From Actinomycetes bacterium (GTDB lineage: Bacteria; Actinomycetota; Acidimicrobiia; Acidimicrobiales; RAAP-2): 36,161 bases of DNA. A model generated the notes under the pieces. It saw nothing but the letters and a program-made list of their open reading frames with translations. It was not told the origin of the DNA and did no database searches. Every line of letters begins with the position of its first letter. Within the stretch, counting starts at the first letter, position 1. The translations under genes were made by a program, and so were the position numbers. The stretch spans positions 1-36,161 of the forward strand of contig JAJZMD010000210.1 in assembly GCA_021803085.1 (NCBI GenBank). The letters are read 5' to 3'. Below, one piece after another: positions 15,704 to 23,809 of the stretch.

Positions 15704-16510
15704 ATGACGCTGTCGGACGAGGATTACGCCCGGTTGCTGGCGCTGCGGGCAGGGCTGCGTCACTTCCAGCGCTGGAGCGAGCAGCAGGCCAAGGCGGCCG
15801 GGTTGAGGCCGGCTCAACATCAGCTCCTCCTCGCCATTCGCGGCCACAGTGATCGGCGGGGTCCGACCGTCGGTGAGGTGGCGGACTACCTATTGCTGCG
15901 TCACCACAGCACCGTTGAGCTCATCGACCGGGCTGACAGTGCTGGTCTCGTGACGCGCAGCCGTGATCCCGACGACCACCGGGTGGTCCGCCTCCAGCTC
16001 ACCGATCTCGGATCGGAGCGGCTCGAAGCTCTCTCCGCACTCCATCTCGAAGAGCTCGATCGTCTCGCGCTCCACCTGCCCGCAGCATGGGAAGGTCTCG
16101 CTCCGGTGCAGCGCACCCATGGTTTCCCCGGCGAGCCGAGTTCGGTTCACGCGCCGGTCAGGGTAGCCATCGCCCGGGTTTACAACCACAAGAAGCGGCC
16201 GGGGACGAAGTCGATCTTGGTCGACCGGCTTTGGCCCCGAGGGCTGTCCAGAGCCGATGCGACCTTTGACACCTGGCTGAAAGACGTGGCTCCGAGCACC
16301 GAGCTGCGCCGGTGGTATGGGCACGTCCCCGACCGCTTCGACGAGTTCGCCCACCGCTACCGCCGGGAGCTGACCGAGAGCCCCGCCCGAGAGGCACTGC
16401 GACAGTTGCACGATGTTGCCAGCGCAAGCGAGGTCGTCCTCGTCACTGCCACCAAAGATCTCGAGCGTTCGGCCGCTGACGTGCTCTGCGACGTGCTTGC
16501 TGGCGTGTGA
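15704..16510 (+). CDS. MarR-type regulator fused to a DUF488 domain
   Basis: 268 residues from ATG 15704 (the GTG at 15680 would lie inside the operator). Residues 1-125 are a MarR winged helix: helices FQRWSEQQAKAAGLRPAQHQLLLAI, the recognition region TVGEVADYLLLRHHSTVELIDRA, and the wing TRSRDPDDHRVVRLQLTDLG. Residues 152-268 are a DUF488 domain with its usual signatures: RVYNHKKRPGTKSILVDRLWPRG, WLKDVAPSTELRRWYGH, RFDEFAHRYR and LVTATKDLERS. A Pro/Gly linker (GFPGEPSSVHAP) joins them. The DUF488 function is not established. The sequence shows a single uninterrupted frame, so this is a genuine fusion unless a base was lost in sequencing. Context suggests control of the divergent CLC gene, perhaps with DUF488 sensing a small molecule. 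Confidence 0.85.
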   Translation: MTLSDEDYARLLALRAGLRHFQRWSEQQAKAAGLRPAQHQLLLAIRGHSDRRGPTVGEVADYLLLRHHSTVELIDRADSAGLVTRSRDPDDHRVVRLQLTDLGSERLEALSALHLEELDRLALHLPAAWEGLAPVQRTHGFPGEPSSVHAPVRVAIARVYNHKKRPGTKSILVDRLWPRGLSRADATFDTWLKDVAPSTELRRWYGHVPDRFDEFAHRYRRELTESPAREALRQLHDVASASEVVLVTATKDLERSAADVLCDVLAGV

Positions 16511-16528
16511 CGCTCGAAACCAGAGGAC

Positions 16529-16547
16529 ATGGCGGCATCGCCGCCAT
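16529..16547. terminator. perfect hairpin after the MarR-DUF488 gene
   Basis: ATGGCGGC-atc-GCCGCCAT, an 8-bp perfect stem 18 bp after the stop codon. No T-run follows, so the terminator call is tentative. Confidence 0.45.
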
Positions 16548-17177
16548 GCGTGGTGCGGCAGAGGGGCGCGATGACCGACCAGCATCGGTCAACCCGAGGT
16601 GCCCACATCGTGCGCAGCGGGCGAACCGGACCGCCCCGAGGGGTCTGCGGTCACCCTCTTCGAACGGCGTCGCCGACGGCGGAGCCGACACGGCAGCAAA
16701 CTCCGAGAGCGCCGTGTTCGTTCGTCGTGGTGTCACTGGCGGACGCCTTCTCACGATCATGGGCCTCTCGTTCGAGCGGCCAGCTCCAGCCTGGAGCGGA
16801 TAACCGCAACGAACCTCGTCACGTCACCCGAGGCCTGAGCACGAGCCAGAAGGTCCGACTCGAACGGCATCGGCACGGCTCGCTGCGCGCGTTCCAAGGG
16901 AAGGTGCTCGTGATCGCAAGCCGCAAGAACCTCGACCGCCAGATACGAGAGCGCCGCGAGACATCGACTCGAGCGAACTGACCAGCGAGCCAGAGGTCGC
17001 GAAGCTCCAAGAGCACCTCGCTGTCCAGGACGAGGTGCTCCAACAGCTGCTCGGCGAACGAGCGGCTTCATAGGGAGTGAGTCCGATCTCGTTGGGGCTG
17101 GCCGAAGGTAGCGCGGCAGGCCGCACGTAACGAGGACGTTTCAGTGGACGAAGCTGGTGAGCACCTTGACCGCTAAA
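16548..17177. other. about 630 bp without a confident gene
   Basis: Several frames are open on both strands but none has a complete, convincing protein. The only part that looks once-coding is 16829-17071 (listed separately). No RNA gene, insertion sequence or inverted termini were seen. Confidence 0.45.
16829..17071 (+). pseudogene. possible decayed, frameshifted reading frame
   Basis: One frame reads SLRAFQGKVLVIASRKNLDR and ends at a stop at 16979-16981. Another frame continues with a strongly helical tail, SEPEVAKLQEHLAVQDEVLQ then QLLGERAAS, and stops at 17069-17071. The two would join with one frameshift near 16945. I do not recognise the protein and no start codon with a ribosome-binding site is visible. 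It could be chance. Confidence 0.2.
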
Positions 17178-17211
17178 AGCCGGCAGCGCCCTATTTTGGG
17201 CTCGACCGGCT
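17178..17211 (-). terminator. intrinsic terminator of the leftward catabolic operon
   Basis: Read on the minus strand: stem AGCCGG ... CCGGCT enclosing an inner stem GCCC-aaaata-GGGC, followed immediately by a TTTT run (continuing CTTTTAGC). It starts 20 bp beyond the stop codon of the flavoprotein gene, as expected for the end of the operon. Confidence 0.7.
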
Positions 17212-17230
17212 CGACAACGCCCCCGTCGAG

Positions 17231-18736
17231 TCAGCCTGCGCCGATCCCGGCCGACGCCGCAGAGGTGCCGGCGATCCGGCCGAAGACCGAGCCGCTGGTC
17301 AACCCGGTCCCACCTGGGTAGTTGAAGTAGAAGAGGCCTCCTACCAGCTCGCCGGCGGCGTACAGACCCCGCATCGGCTCGCCCTCGGTATCGATTACCT
17401 GTGCCGAATCACTGATGCGCACGCCTCCAAAGGTGAACGTGACCCCGCAGGTGACCGCGTACGCCTCGAAGGGGGGCGTGTCGATCGTGTTCGCCCAGTT
17501 GGACTTCTCGATCGCGAGTCCCTTGGTCCCGCGTCCGTCCTTCACGTTCGGGTTGAACGGGACATCGGTCGTGACCGCCCCGTTGTACTCCTCGATCGTC
17601 CGAAGGAACTGTGTCGCGTCGACCCCTTCCAGCTTGCCTGCCAGCTCCGGCAGGCTCGATGCGGTCACCTTGGTCACGCGCCGGATCCGGTACTCGTCGC
17701 GCAGCAACGGAATGGTCTTCGCATCGAAGACCTGCCAGGCGAACTGCTGGGGCTGCGCGAGGATGACCCGCCCGTACTTCGCGTACGTGTAGTTCCGGAA
17801 GTCGGCCCCCTCGTCGAGAAAGCGGCGGCCTTCGGCGTTGACCATGACCGAGAGCGGGTAGCTGTGCTTCTGGAAGGCGTCGCCCACCGTGAGGTCACCG
17901 AACGGAGGCGCGTGCAGGTCCCAGCCCACCGCATGGGCCCCCGACCAGTTTCCCCACGGCATGGCGCCAGCGTCGAGCGCCATACGGATCCCATCGCCGG
18001 TGTTGAACCTGGTGCCACGGACTTTCGCGAGGTCCCACCCTGGGCCGAGGTACCGGGTACGCCACTCGACGTTCGCCTCGAAGCCTCCGCTCGCGAGGAC
18101 GACCGCACCGGCCCTGGCACGCCGTTCGGCGTCACCTTCGACGTAGTCGAGGCCGGCGACCCCACGTCGCTCGGTGGTGAGCGCGCGCGCCCGAGCTCCG
18201 TAACGGATCGACGCTCCAGCCTTGGTCGCTGCTTTCGTCAGCGCATCCACGAGCCCTGGGCCCCCGCCCACCGCTTCGAGGGTGAGCCCGCCCCAGAACG
18301 TGAACTTGCCGCCAACATTGTACGCTTGGCGACCATAGATTGGCGCGAAGCGCACGCCACGCGACCGCAGCCACTGCATGGTGTCGAAGCTTCGCTTCAC
18401 GAGGATCTCGGCGAGGTCCGGGTCGCAGCGGTACTCAGTCACCCTGCCCAGATCCTCGAGGTACTGCGCGACCGGGTAGGTGCCGAAGTCGGTGCTCTCG
18501 AGCTGTGCCGGCGTGAGGTCAGGCACGAGCTTGCAGATGTCGTCCACTCCGTCGTACGCGAAGCGCATCGCACCAGCCGTGAAGGTCGAGTTCCCCCCGC
18601 GTTCCTCGTAGGGGGCCCGCTCGAGCACCAGCACGGACGCGCCTGCCTCCGCCGCGGCCAGCGCGGCGCACAAGCCGGCGTTCCCTGCCCCCACGACGAT
18701 GACGTCGAAGCGCTCCTCGTCGCTGCTATCGGTCAT
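17231..18736 (-). CDS. FAD-dependent dehydrogenase, TcuA/fumarate-reductase-like
   Basis: 501 residues from ATG 18736, with GGGAG upstream. The N-terminus has the dinucleotide-binding motif VIVVGAGNAGLCAALAAAEAG (here in one piece of the FAD fold, residues 12-32) followed by an acidic ribose-binding Glu in LVLER. GGNSTFTAGAMR is the typical second FAD motif of the succinate dehydrogenase/fumarate reductase flavoprotein family, and the C-terminus has GLYAAGELVGG and YPGGTGLTSGSVFGRIAG, the closing FAD motif. Overall length and motifs are closest to TcuA, the tricarballylate dehydrogenase, and its many uncharacterised relatives. It probably introduces a double bond next to a carboxylate or carbonyl, or oxidises a hydroxyl. 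It is the last gene of the leftward operon, 84 bp after the transporter gene. Confidence 0.85.
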   Translation of the reverse strand: MTDSSDEERFDVIVVGAGNAGLCAALAAAEAGASVLVLERAPYEERGGNSTFTAGAMRFAYDGVDDICKLVPDLTPAQLESTDFGTYPVAQYLEDLGRVTEYRCDPDLAEILVKRSFDTMQWLRSRGVRFAPIYGRQAYNVGGKFTFWGGLTLEAVGGGPGLVDALTKAATKAGASIRYGARARALTTERRGVAGLDYVEGDAERRARAGAVVLASGGFEANVEWRTRYLGPGWDLAKVRGTRFNTGDGIRMALDAGAMPWGNWSGAHAVGWDLHAPPFGDLTVGDAFQKHSYPLSVMVNAEGRRFLDEGADFRNYTYAKYGRVILAQPQQFAWQVFDAKTIPLLRDEYRIRRVTKVTASSLPELAGKLEGVDATQFLRTIEEYNGAVTTDVPFNPNVKDGRGTKGLAIEKSNWANTIDTPPFEAYAVTCGVTFTFGGVRISDSAQVIDTEGEPMRGLYAAGELVGGLFYFNYPGGTGLTSGSVFGRIAGTSAASAGIGAG

Positions 18737-18820
18737 TCGCCCCGTCACTCCCTTTCTCGATGGACAACGCGATGTCGCTCGACGCCCCATTACTCGCCGT
18801 CAAGTGACCCTCGCCGACCT

Positions 18821-21433
18821 TCACAAGACCCGCTCTCCCCGGTGCGGACGTCTCGCGATGGACCAGCTGCCGACCACGAGCAGGACGATCACGCCGAGGA
18901 TGATCTCGTTCAAGAAACCGTTCACGTGCAACAGATCGAGCCCATTGCCGACCAGGGTGAGCACGACGACTCCGAAGACGGTTCCCGCGACGCTGATCTT
19001 TCCGCCGAAGAAGCTAGCTCCACCGAGCATCACCGCGGCGATGGCGTTCAGCGTCACGTCTGTGCCCGAGCCAGGGAGCCCACCGCCAACGCGCGCAGTC
19101 AAGAAGATGCCCGCGACCGCTGCGAGGATCCCCGAGACGAGGTAGGGGGCGAAGAGGATCCAATGTACGGACAACCCGCTGCGTCGGGCGCTGACCACGT
19201 CACGACCTACGGCGAACCAGTGGCGTCCGTGCGCGGTGGAACGCAAGAACACGAAGAACACGGCGACGACCCCGAGCAGGGCGATCGTCGCGGTGGGGAC
19301 CGGTCCGACAGATGCGCTCGCGAGGCGCCAAAAGCTCTTCGGGACCGGCCCAACGCTACGTGCGAACCAGATGAGCGAGACCCCGCTCTCGATCAGACCG
19401 ATGGCATAGGTGACGAGGAATGGAGGCAGGCCGAGGATGACGCCGATCCCGCAGAGGACCCCACTCGCGGCCCCGACACACAAGGTGACCGGCACTGCGG
19501 CAAACGCGCTCATGTGCAGCAAGAGTGAGCTCGACACGAGATTGGTGAGCGTGATGACCGCGCCGATGCTGAGGTCGATCCCGGCAAGGAGGATCACGAG
19601 CATCTCGCCCAGGCTCGCGAGCGCGAGCACGACGACTTCCTGCCCGAGACTGCTCATATTGCTCGCGGTGAGGAAGAAGGGCGAGGAAAATGAGAGGGCG
19701 ATGGCGATCGCCACGGCGCCGAGCAACGCCGGAAGCGCCAGCGCGGTGCTCCCGCCCAGAGGGATCCGGAGTCCGGGCACAGCACTCGCCCGGTTCCTCG
19801 CCGTCGCAAGGTTCAGCACAGCTGCGTCCTCGGCTCTGCTGTCGTCTGCACCTGCGTCGCCGTGGCTCGCGCCAACGCGACCCGCGGCGACGTCGGGCTC
19901 CTCGCCGACTCCAGCGGCCGCGTCGTGCGATCGCGCCATCCCTGCGAGGACGACGTCCCGTGACGTCTCATCCACGTCGAGGACCTCGGCGACGCGCCCG
20001 GCTCGCATAACGGCAATCTCGTCGCAGAGCTCCACGAGCTCCGAGCTGTCCGACGAAGCGACGACCACGGCCATGCCGCGATCGCGACACGCGTCCCGCA
20101 GCGACCCGTGGATTTCCTCTCTGGCGGCGACGTCGACACCCCGAGTGGGCTCCACCACGACCAACGTGCCGGGATCGGCGACGAGACACTGAGCGAGCAG
20201 GACTTTCTGCTGCTGCCCTCCGCTCATGCGCTGGACGTCGCGCTCGAGCAGTTGCGGATCGAGGCGAGCTGCGCGTGCTGCGCCGAGCACGGCTGCTCGC
20301 TCGGCTCTCGCGGACACGATGCCCCAGCGCCGGAACTTTGCGCCAGCGCCTGCCGCGACGTTCTCACGCGCAGGACGGCCCCTGGTCAGGCCGTCCACCT
20401 TTCGGTCCGCAGGCAGGAACACGAGCCCAAGTCGGCGTGCCTTACGAGCGCTCCCCGGCGGACAGCGCCGGTCCCCGCAGCGGACTTCGCCCGACGTGGG
20501 TCTGCGCCATCCGGCGATGGTCTCTGCGAGCTCCTCGACGCCGCTCCCAACCTGCCCTGCGAGGCCGAGGATCGTTCCGGGGCGCACGGTGAAGCTGACG
20601 TCCGAGAACCGCTGACCGCTCAGGTGCTCCACGCGCAACCCAGCGGCTGTCGTGGTCGAGCTCCGTTGCGCGCTCACGCGACGCCGGTGCCCGCCGCGAG
20701 CCCCTCCCACCATCAGGGTGATGAGCTCGCCTTCGTCGATGCTGCCACGCTGGAGCGACCCGGCGACCACCCCATCGCGCAGCACGGTCGCGACGTCCGC
20801 GAGCCGAACGACCTCTCCGAGGCGATGCGAGATGTAGATGATCGCCACGCCGCTCGATCGAAGCCTCTCGATGGCTTCGAAGAGAAGCTCCACTTCGTCT
20901 GCGCGCAATGCCGAGGTCGGCTCGTCGAGGATGAGCACCGTCCCGCCACGTGCGCCCCACTTGGCAACCTCGACGAGGCTCTGGAGCCCGACTGGAAGCC
21001 GGCCCACCTGCTCGCGCCGCACGTGATCAAGGCCGACGGAGGTCAGCCGCTCCGACGCCCGAGCCTCGAACTCGCCGCGACGGACGAGGCTACCAGCACG
21101 CCGCGGCTCGATCCCGAGAAGGACATTCTCAGGAATCGACAAATTGTCGAAAAGAGTGAGCTCTTGGTATACGCAGGCGATGCCCAGAGCGATGCTGTCC
21201 GTTGGCGAGTGCAAGTGGACCTCGTGGCCGAGGACAAAGATGCGCCCCCGGGTGGGCTGAGTCTCCCCGGCGATGATCTTGACGAGCGTGCTCTTTCCCG
21301 CCCCGTTCTCGCCGACAATCGCGTGCACCTGGCCCGCGAGGAAGTCCGCACTCACGTCACGCAGGACGTCGGACGCCTCGTAGCGCTTCCAGATGTGTTC
21401 CACCGACACCACCGGAGTTGAGGGGGAATGCAC
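18821..21433 (-). CDS. sugar-type ABC transporter, two ATPase domains fused to a permease
   Basis: About 870 residues. First ATPase domain: Walker A GENGAGKST (41-49), a degenerate signature LPVGLQSLVEVA where relatives have LSVGQQQMVEIA, Walker B ILDEPTSAL and switch His in YISHRL. Second ATPase domain: Walker A replaced by GLAGQVGSGVEEL (normal in RbsA/MglA), signature MSGGQQQKVLLAQ, Walker B VVVVEPTRGVD. After a 60-residue polar Ala/Asp/Glu linker comes a complete RbsC-type permease of about 300 residues (EMLVILLAGIDLSIGAVITL; MLGGASFFGGKISVAGT). RbsA and RbsC are normally separate; the fusion is unusual. The start is uncertain: GTG 21433 lies in a long hairpin, GTG 21412 lies just after it, and ATG 21517 would overlap the binding-protein gene. 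Confidence 0.88.
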   Translation of the reverse strand: MHSPSTPVVSVEHIWKRYEASDVLRDVSADFLAGQVHAIVGENGAGKSTLVKIIAGETQPTRGRIFVLGHEVHLHSPTDSIALGIACVYQELTLFDNLSIPENVLLGIEPRRAGSLVRRGEFEARASERLTSVGLDHVRREQVGRLPVGLQSLVEVAKWGARGGTVLILDEPTSALRADEVELLFEAIERLRSSGVAIIYISHRLGEVVRLADVATVLRDGVVAGSLQRGSIDEGELITLMVGGARGGHRRRVSAQRSSTTTAAGLRVEHLSGQRFSDVSFTVRPGTILGLAGQVGSGVEELAETIAGWRRPTSGEVRCGDRRCPPGSARKARRLGLVFLPADRKVDGLTRGRPARENVAAGAGAKFRRWGIVSARAERAAVLGAARAARLDPQLLERDVQRMSGGQQQKVLLAQCLVADPGTLVVVEPTRGVDVAAREEIHGSLRDACRDRGMAVVVASSDSSELVELCDEIAVMRAGRVAEVLDVDETSRDVVLAGMARSHDAAAGVGEEPDVAAGRVGASHGDAGADDSRAEDAAVLNLATARNRASAVPGLRIPLGGSTALALPALLGAVAIAIALSFSSPFFLTASNMSSLGQEVVVLALASLGEMLVILLAGIDLSIGAVITLTNLVSSSLLLHMSAFAAVPVTLCVGAASGVLCGIGVILGLPPFLVTYAIGLIESGVSLIWFARSVGPVPKSFWRLASASVGPVPTATIALLGVVAVFFVFLRSTAHGRHWFAVGRDVVSARRSGLSVHWILFAPYLVSGILAAVAGIFLTARVGGGLPGSGTDVTLNAIAAVMLGGASFFGGKISVAGTVFGVVVLTLVGNGLDLLHVNGFLNEIILGVIVLLVVGSWSIARRPHRGERVL

Positions 21434-21447
21434 CCCCTCAACTCCGG
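21412..21447 (-). promoter_or_regulatory. perfect 15-bp intercistronic hairpin
   Basis: CCGGAGTTGAGGGGG pairs perfectly with CCCCCTCAACTCCGG around a 6-base loop. The stem starts 15 bp after the stop codon of the binding-protein gene and covers the start region of the ATPase-permease fusion. No T-run follows. In transporter operons such stems protect the upstream binding-protein mRNA so that it is made in excess, and here it could also hide the downstream start codon. The structure is seen; the role is inferred. Confidence 0.75.
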
Positions 21448-21462
21448 CTCCCACCACCTGCG

Positions 21463-22596
21463 TCACTTCTTGCAATACGGTGTGTACTTGCAGGGCATCC
21501 CGCCCGTGTACCACCAACCTGTCGGGTAGCTCAGCCTGGCGAAGCTCTTAACGTTCGCGCTCGTGATCGTCGGCTTGGGAACGATGAAGTCCTTCGGAAT
21601 CGGCTTTCCCTCGAGCGCCTTCACCGCCTCGATGACCGCGTAGTACCCGACCTTGACCGGGATCGGCGTGAAGACGGAGGCAATGTGGGTCTGGGCCACG
21701 ATCTTCATCCATGCGTTCGCTGTGTCACCGGTCCACGCCTTGATTGTCTTTAGTCTTCCGGCTTGACGCACGGCTTGGTAGCAGCCGATCCCTTGATTGC
21801 CGCTGATGGATTCAATCGCCTGAATCGAGGGGTACCGTGCAAGAACGGGCCGCATCTCCTGCTCGCACTTGCTCGGTGTATATGTCGCGAAGATCGTCGT
21901 CAGGATGTGAATTCCGGGATACTGTTTCAACACCGACTCGCCCGCGTCAACTTCCTGCTCGGTTGCGCCATTGCCCTGGTGGCCGCCTACCACCACGACA
22001 TTGCCCTTGCCATGGAGTCGGTTGGCAACGAATTCGCCCTGAAGGTAGCCGTCCTGATCGTCTCGGTCGTTGAGGAACTGCGTGTAGGTGGAGCAATTGA
22101 CCGCACGCTCAACAACAAACACGGGGACGCCCTGCGACTCCGCCTTTGCAATCGATGGACACAGCGCGCTCGAATCGGTCGCGTTCAAGATGATCGCATT
22201 GACATGCTGGGTAAGAAGGCTGTCTATGTCACCGATTTGCTTTGTCACTGTGGCTTCTGCGTTCGTGAACACTGGCTTTACCAGACCGTGCTCGGACGCC
22301 ACTCCCCACTTGAATTCCGCGTACTCCATCACCAGAAATGAATTTGTGAGAGCTGCGTCTGCGAAGCCGATCGTGTAGGGCGGCTTCTTCTTGAACTTGG
22401 TCGTATTCACCATCACGCCAGGAAACGGCTCCTTGGGAAGCTGGATCTTCGGAGCTTTGCGCGTCGCAGCGGTGCTCGCAGAGGCCACTGCGCCCCCGAC
22501 CATCGTGAGCACGAGCACCACGCTTGCAAGCACGAATGACCAGCCCGGGAGGTGTCGAGACCCCGCCGTTGGCCTTTGTCGATTGTGGTCTGCCAT
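21463..22596 (-). CDS. sugar-type ABC transporter substrate-binding protein
   Basis: 377 residues from ATG 22596 (GGGAG nine bases upstream; ATG 22632 also has a purine-rich site and would add 12 residues). A secretory signal (SFVLASVVLVLTMVGGAVASAS) has no lipobox cysteine, so the protein may be free or membrane-tethered by its signal. The mature part has the peripla_BP_4 layout: YTIGFADAALTNSFLVMEYA strand-helix start, VNAIILNATDSSALCPSIAK, the GVPVFVVERAV strand and GNVVVVGGHQGNGATEQEVD before the second lobe. These proteins bind monosaccharides, polyols or autoinducers in a two-lobe cleft. Four or more Cys residues, including the tail PCKYTPYC, suggest disulfides. It lies between the two permease-bearing genes. 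Its DNA is visibly richer in A and T than the flanking genes. Confidence 0.9.
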   Translation of the reverse strand: MADHNRQRPTAGSRHLPGWSFVLASVVLVLTMVGGAVASASTAATRKAPKIQLPKEPFPGVMVNTTKFKKKPPYTIGFADAALTNSFLVMEYAEFKWGVASEHGLVKPVFTNAEATVTKQIGDIDSLLTQHVNAIILNATDSSALCPSIAKAESQGVPVFVVERAVNCSTYTQFLNDRDDQDGYLQGEFVANRLHGKGNVVVVGGHQGNGATEQEVDAGESVLKQYPGIHILTTIFATYTPSKCEQEMRPVLARYPSIQAIESISGNQGIGCYQAVRQAGRLKTIKAWTGDTANAWMKIVAQTHIASVFTPIPVKVGYYAVIEAVKALEGKPIPKDFIVPKPTITSANVKSFARLSYPTGWWYTGGMPCKYTPYCKK

Positions 22597-22663
22597 GAAT
22601 TTCTTCTCCCTCTTGCTTTTGAGCCTTACCATGTGTGCTTCCCCCTCTCTGTCTGCGCCGCGC

Positions 22664-23809
22664 TTAGCGCGACATGCGGTTTGCTACCTGCGATCGATCG
22701 CGCGAGCTCTCGGGATCCACCGATGGGGCCGCTCCGCGCACACTCGACACCTTGCTCGTTCGTGTCACCTCTTGGATCTCTGTTACGCGTCTGGCGCGAT
22801 GAGAGCTGCGTCGATTGCCGACCAATCTGGCGCCGACGGTCTTTCCCATAGTTGCAAGCGCATTGACCCAGTTGGCGCTCCTAGCGCTGCGGTTGTACAC
22901 AAGAGAGCCGAGGAGGAGCACGATTCCGGTCACAACCGCTTGGACATCCGAGGAGGCGCCGGCGAGCAGGAGCAAATTGAACAGGAGAGAGAGAATCAAG
23001 GCGCCCATGCATGCGCCGGCGGCCGTGCCCTTTCCCCCGAAGAGACTGACGCCGCCGATGACTGCTGCAGCAATTGCCGTCAGCTCCATGCCCGTGCCGA
23101 GCGAGGTCTGTCCGGAGCCTGCGTAGGAGGTCGCGTAGACGCCCGCCAGGCCCGCGCAGAACGAGGAGACGACGAATGCCGAGACGGTTGCCGTACGGAT
23201 CGGAACTCCGGTGTTGAAAGCTGCACGGCGGTTCGCACCGATCAGATAGAGCGACCGGCCAAAACCCGTACGGGCCAGCACGCCGGTCGCGAGAAGCGTC
23301 GCAGCGACGATCACGACGAGTCCTGCCGAGAGCAGCCACCTGGCTTCTATGGCAAGTGTGGCAAATGTTGGCGCCAGATTGTTCGGTGGCGAGCCGTTGG
23401 TCCACAGGAGATTCACGCCTGCTATCACGAAGAGGGTGGAGAGAGTGACGATGAACGAGGGTATGCGGACGAGCACGGTGAGAAGTCCGTTGGCAAGGCC
23501 GACGCCACAGCACACTGCAAGTGAGAGCAAGATGGTTGGTGCTACCCTGCCGGATGCACCTCCCATCCACGTTGAGAGCAAGATCGAAGTGAGCGACATC
23601 GTGGATCCGACAGAGAGGTCGATCTCTCCTGCCAACAGCACGAAGGTCATGCCGAGGGCAAGGAGCACGACCGGGGTCGCGCTGCTGACCACCGAGTTCA
23701 GGTCGAAGACCGTGAGCGACCTGGGAAACAGGATCGCGCCAAGTGCGAAGATCACGGCTGCGACGATCGCTGGCGGCACCGCTCCCTCGCGCAAAGAGCG
23801 GCGGATCAA
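22664..23809 (-). CDS. RbsC-type ABC transporter permease
   Basis: 381 residues. The start is a TTG at 23809 that shares bases with the TGA stop of the oxidoreductase gene, so translation is probably coupled. About eight to ten hydrophobic helices are present. Family signatures are GMTFVLLAGEIDLSVGS near residue 53 and VIGGVSLFGGKGTAAGA near 248, the region that contacts the ATPase. The last 60 residues are a polar, Ser/Arg-rich extension unusual for RbsC. A 5-bp perfect hairpin (CGCGC-tta-GCGCG) overlaps the stop codon. Together with the permease domain of the fusion protein this gives the transporter two different membrane halves. Confidence 0.9.
   Translation of the reverse strand: MIRRSLREGAVPPAIVAAVIFALGAILFPRSLTVFDLNSVVSSATPVVLLALGMTFVLLAGEIDLSVGSTMSLTSILLSTWMGGASGRVAPTILLSLAVCCGVGLANGLLTVLVRIPSFIVTLSTLFVIAGVNLLWTNGSPPNNLAPTFATLAIEARWLLSAGLVVIVAATLLATGVLARTGFGRSLYLIGANRRAAFNTGVPIRTATVSAFVVSSFCAGLAGVYATSYAGSGQTSLGTGMELTAIAAAVIGGVSLFGGKGTAAGACMGALILSLLFNLLLLAGASSDVQAVVTGIVLLLGSLVYNRSARSANWVNALATMGKTVGARLVGNRRSSHRARRVTEIQEVTRTSKVSSVRGAAPSVDPESSRDRSQVANRMSR

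Noticed and set aside
17231-18736. Assignment as tricarballylate dehydrogenase TcuA
   Set aside because: The fold and length fit, but TcuB, TcuC and TcuR are missing and the neighbours suggest another substrate, so only a TcuA-like call is made.
17864-19528. 554-codon plus-strand frame across the flavoprotein and transporter genes
   Set aside because: It spans an intergenic gap and two genes on the other strand; no protein character.
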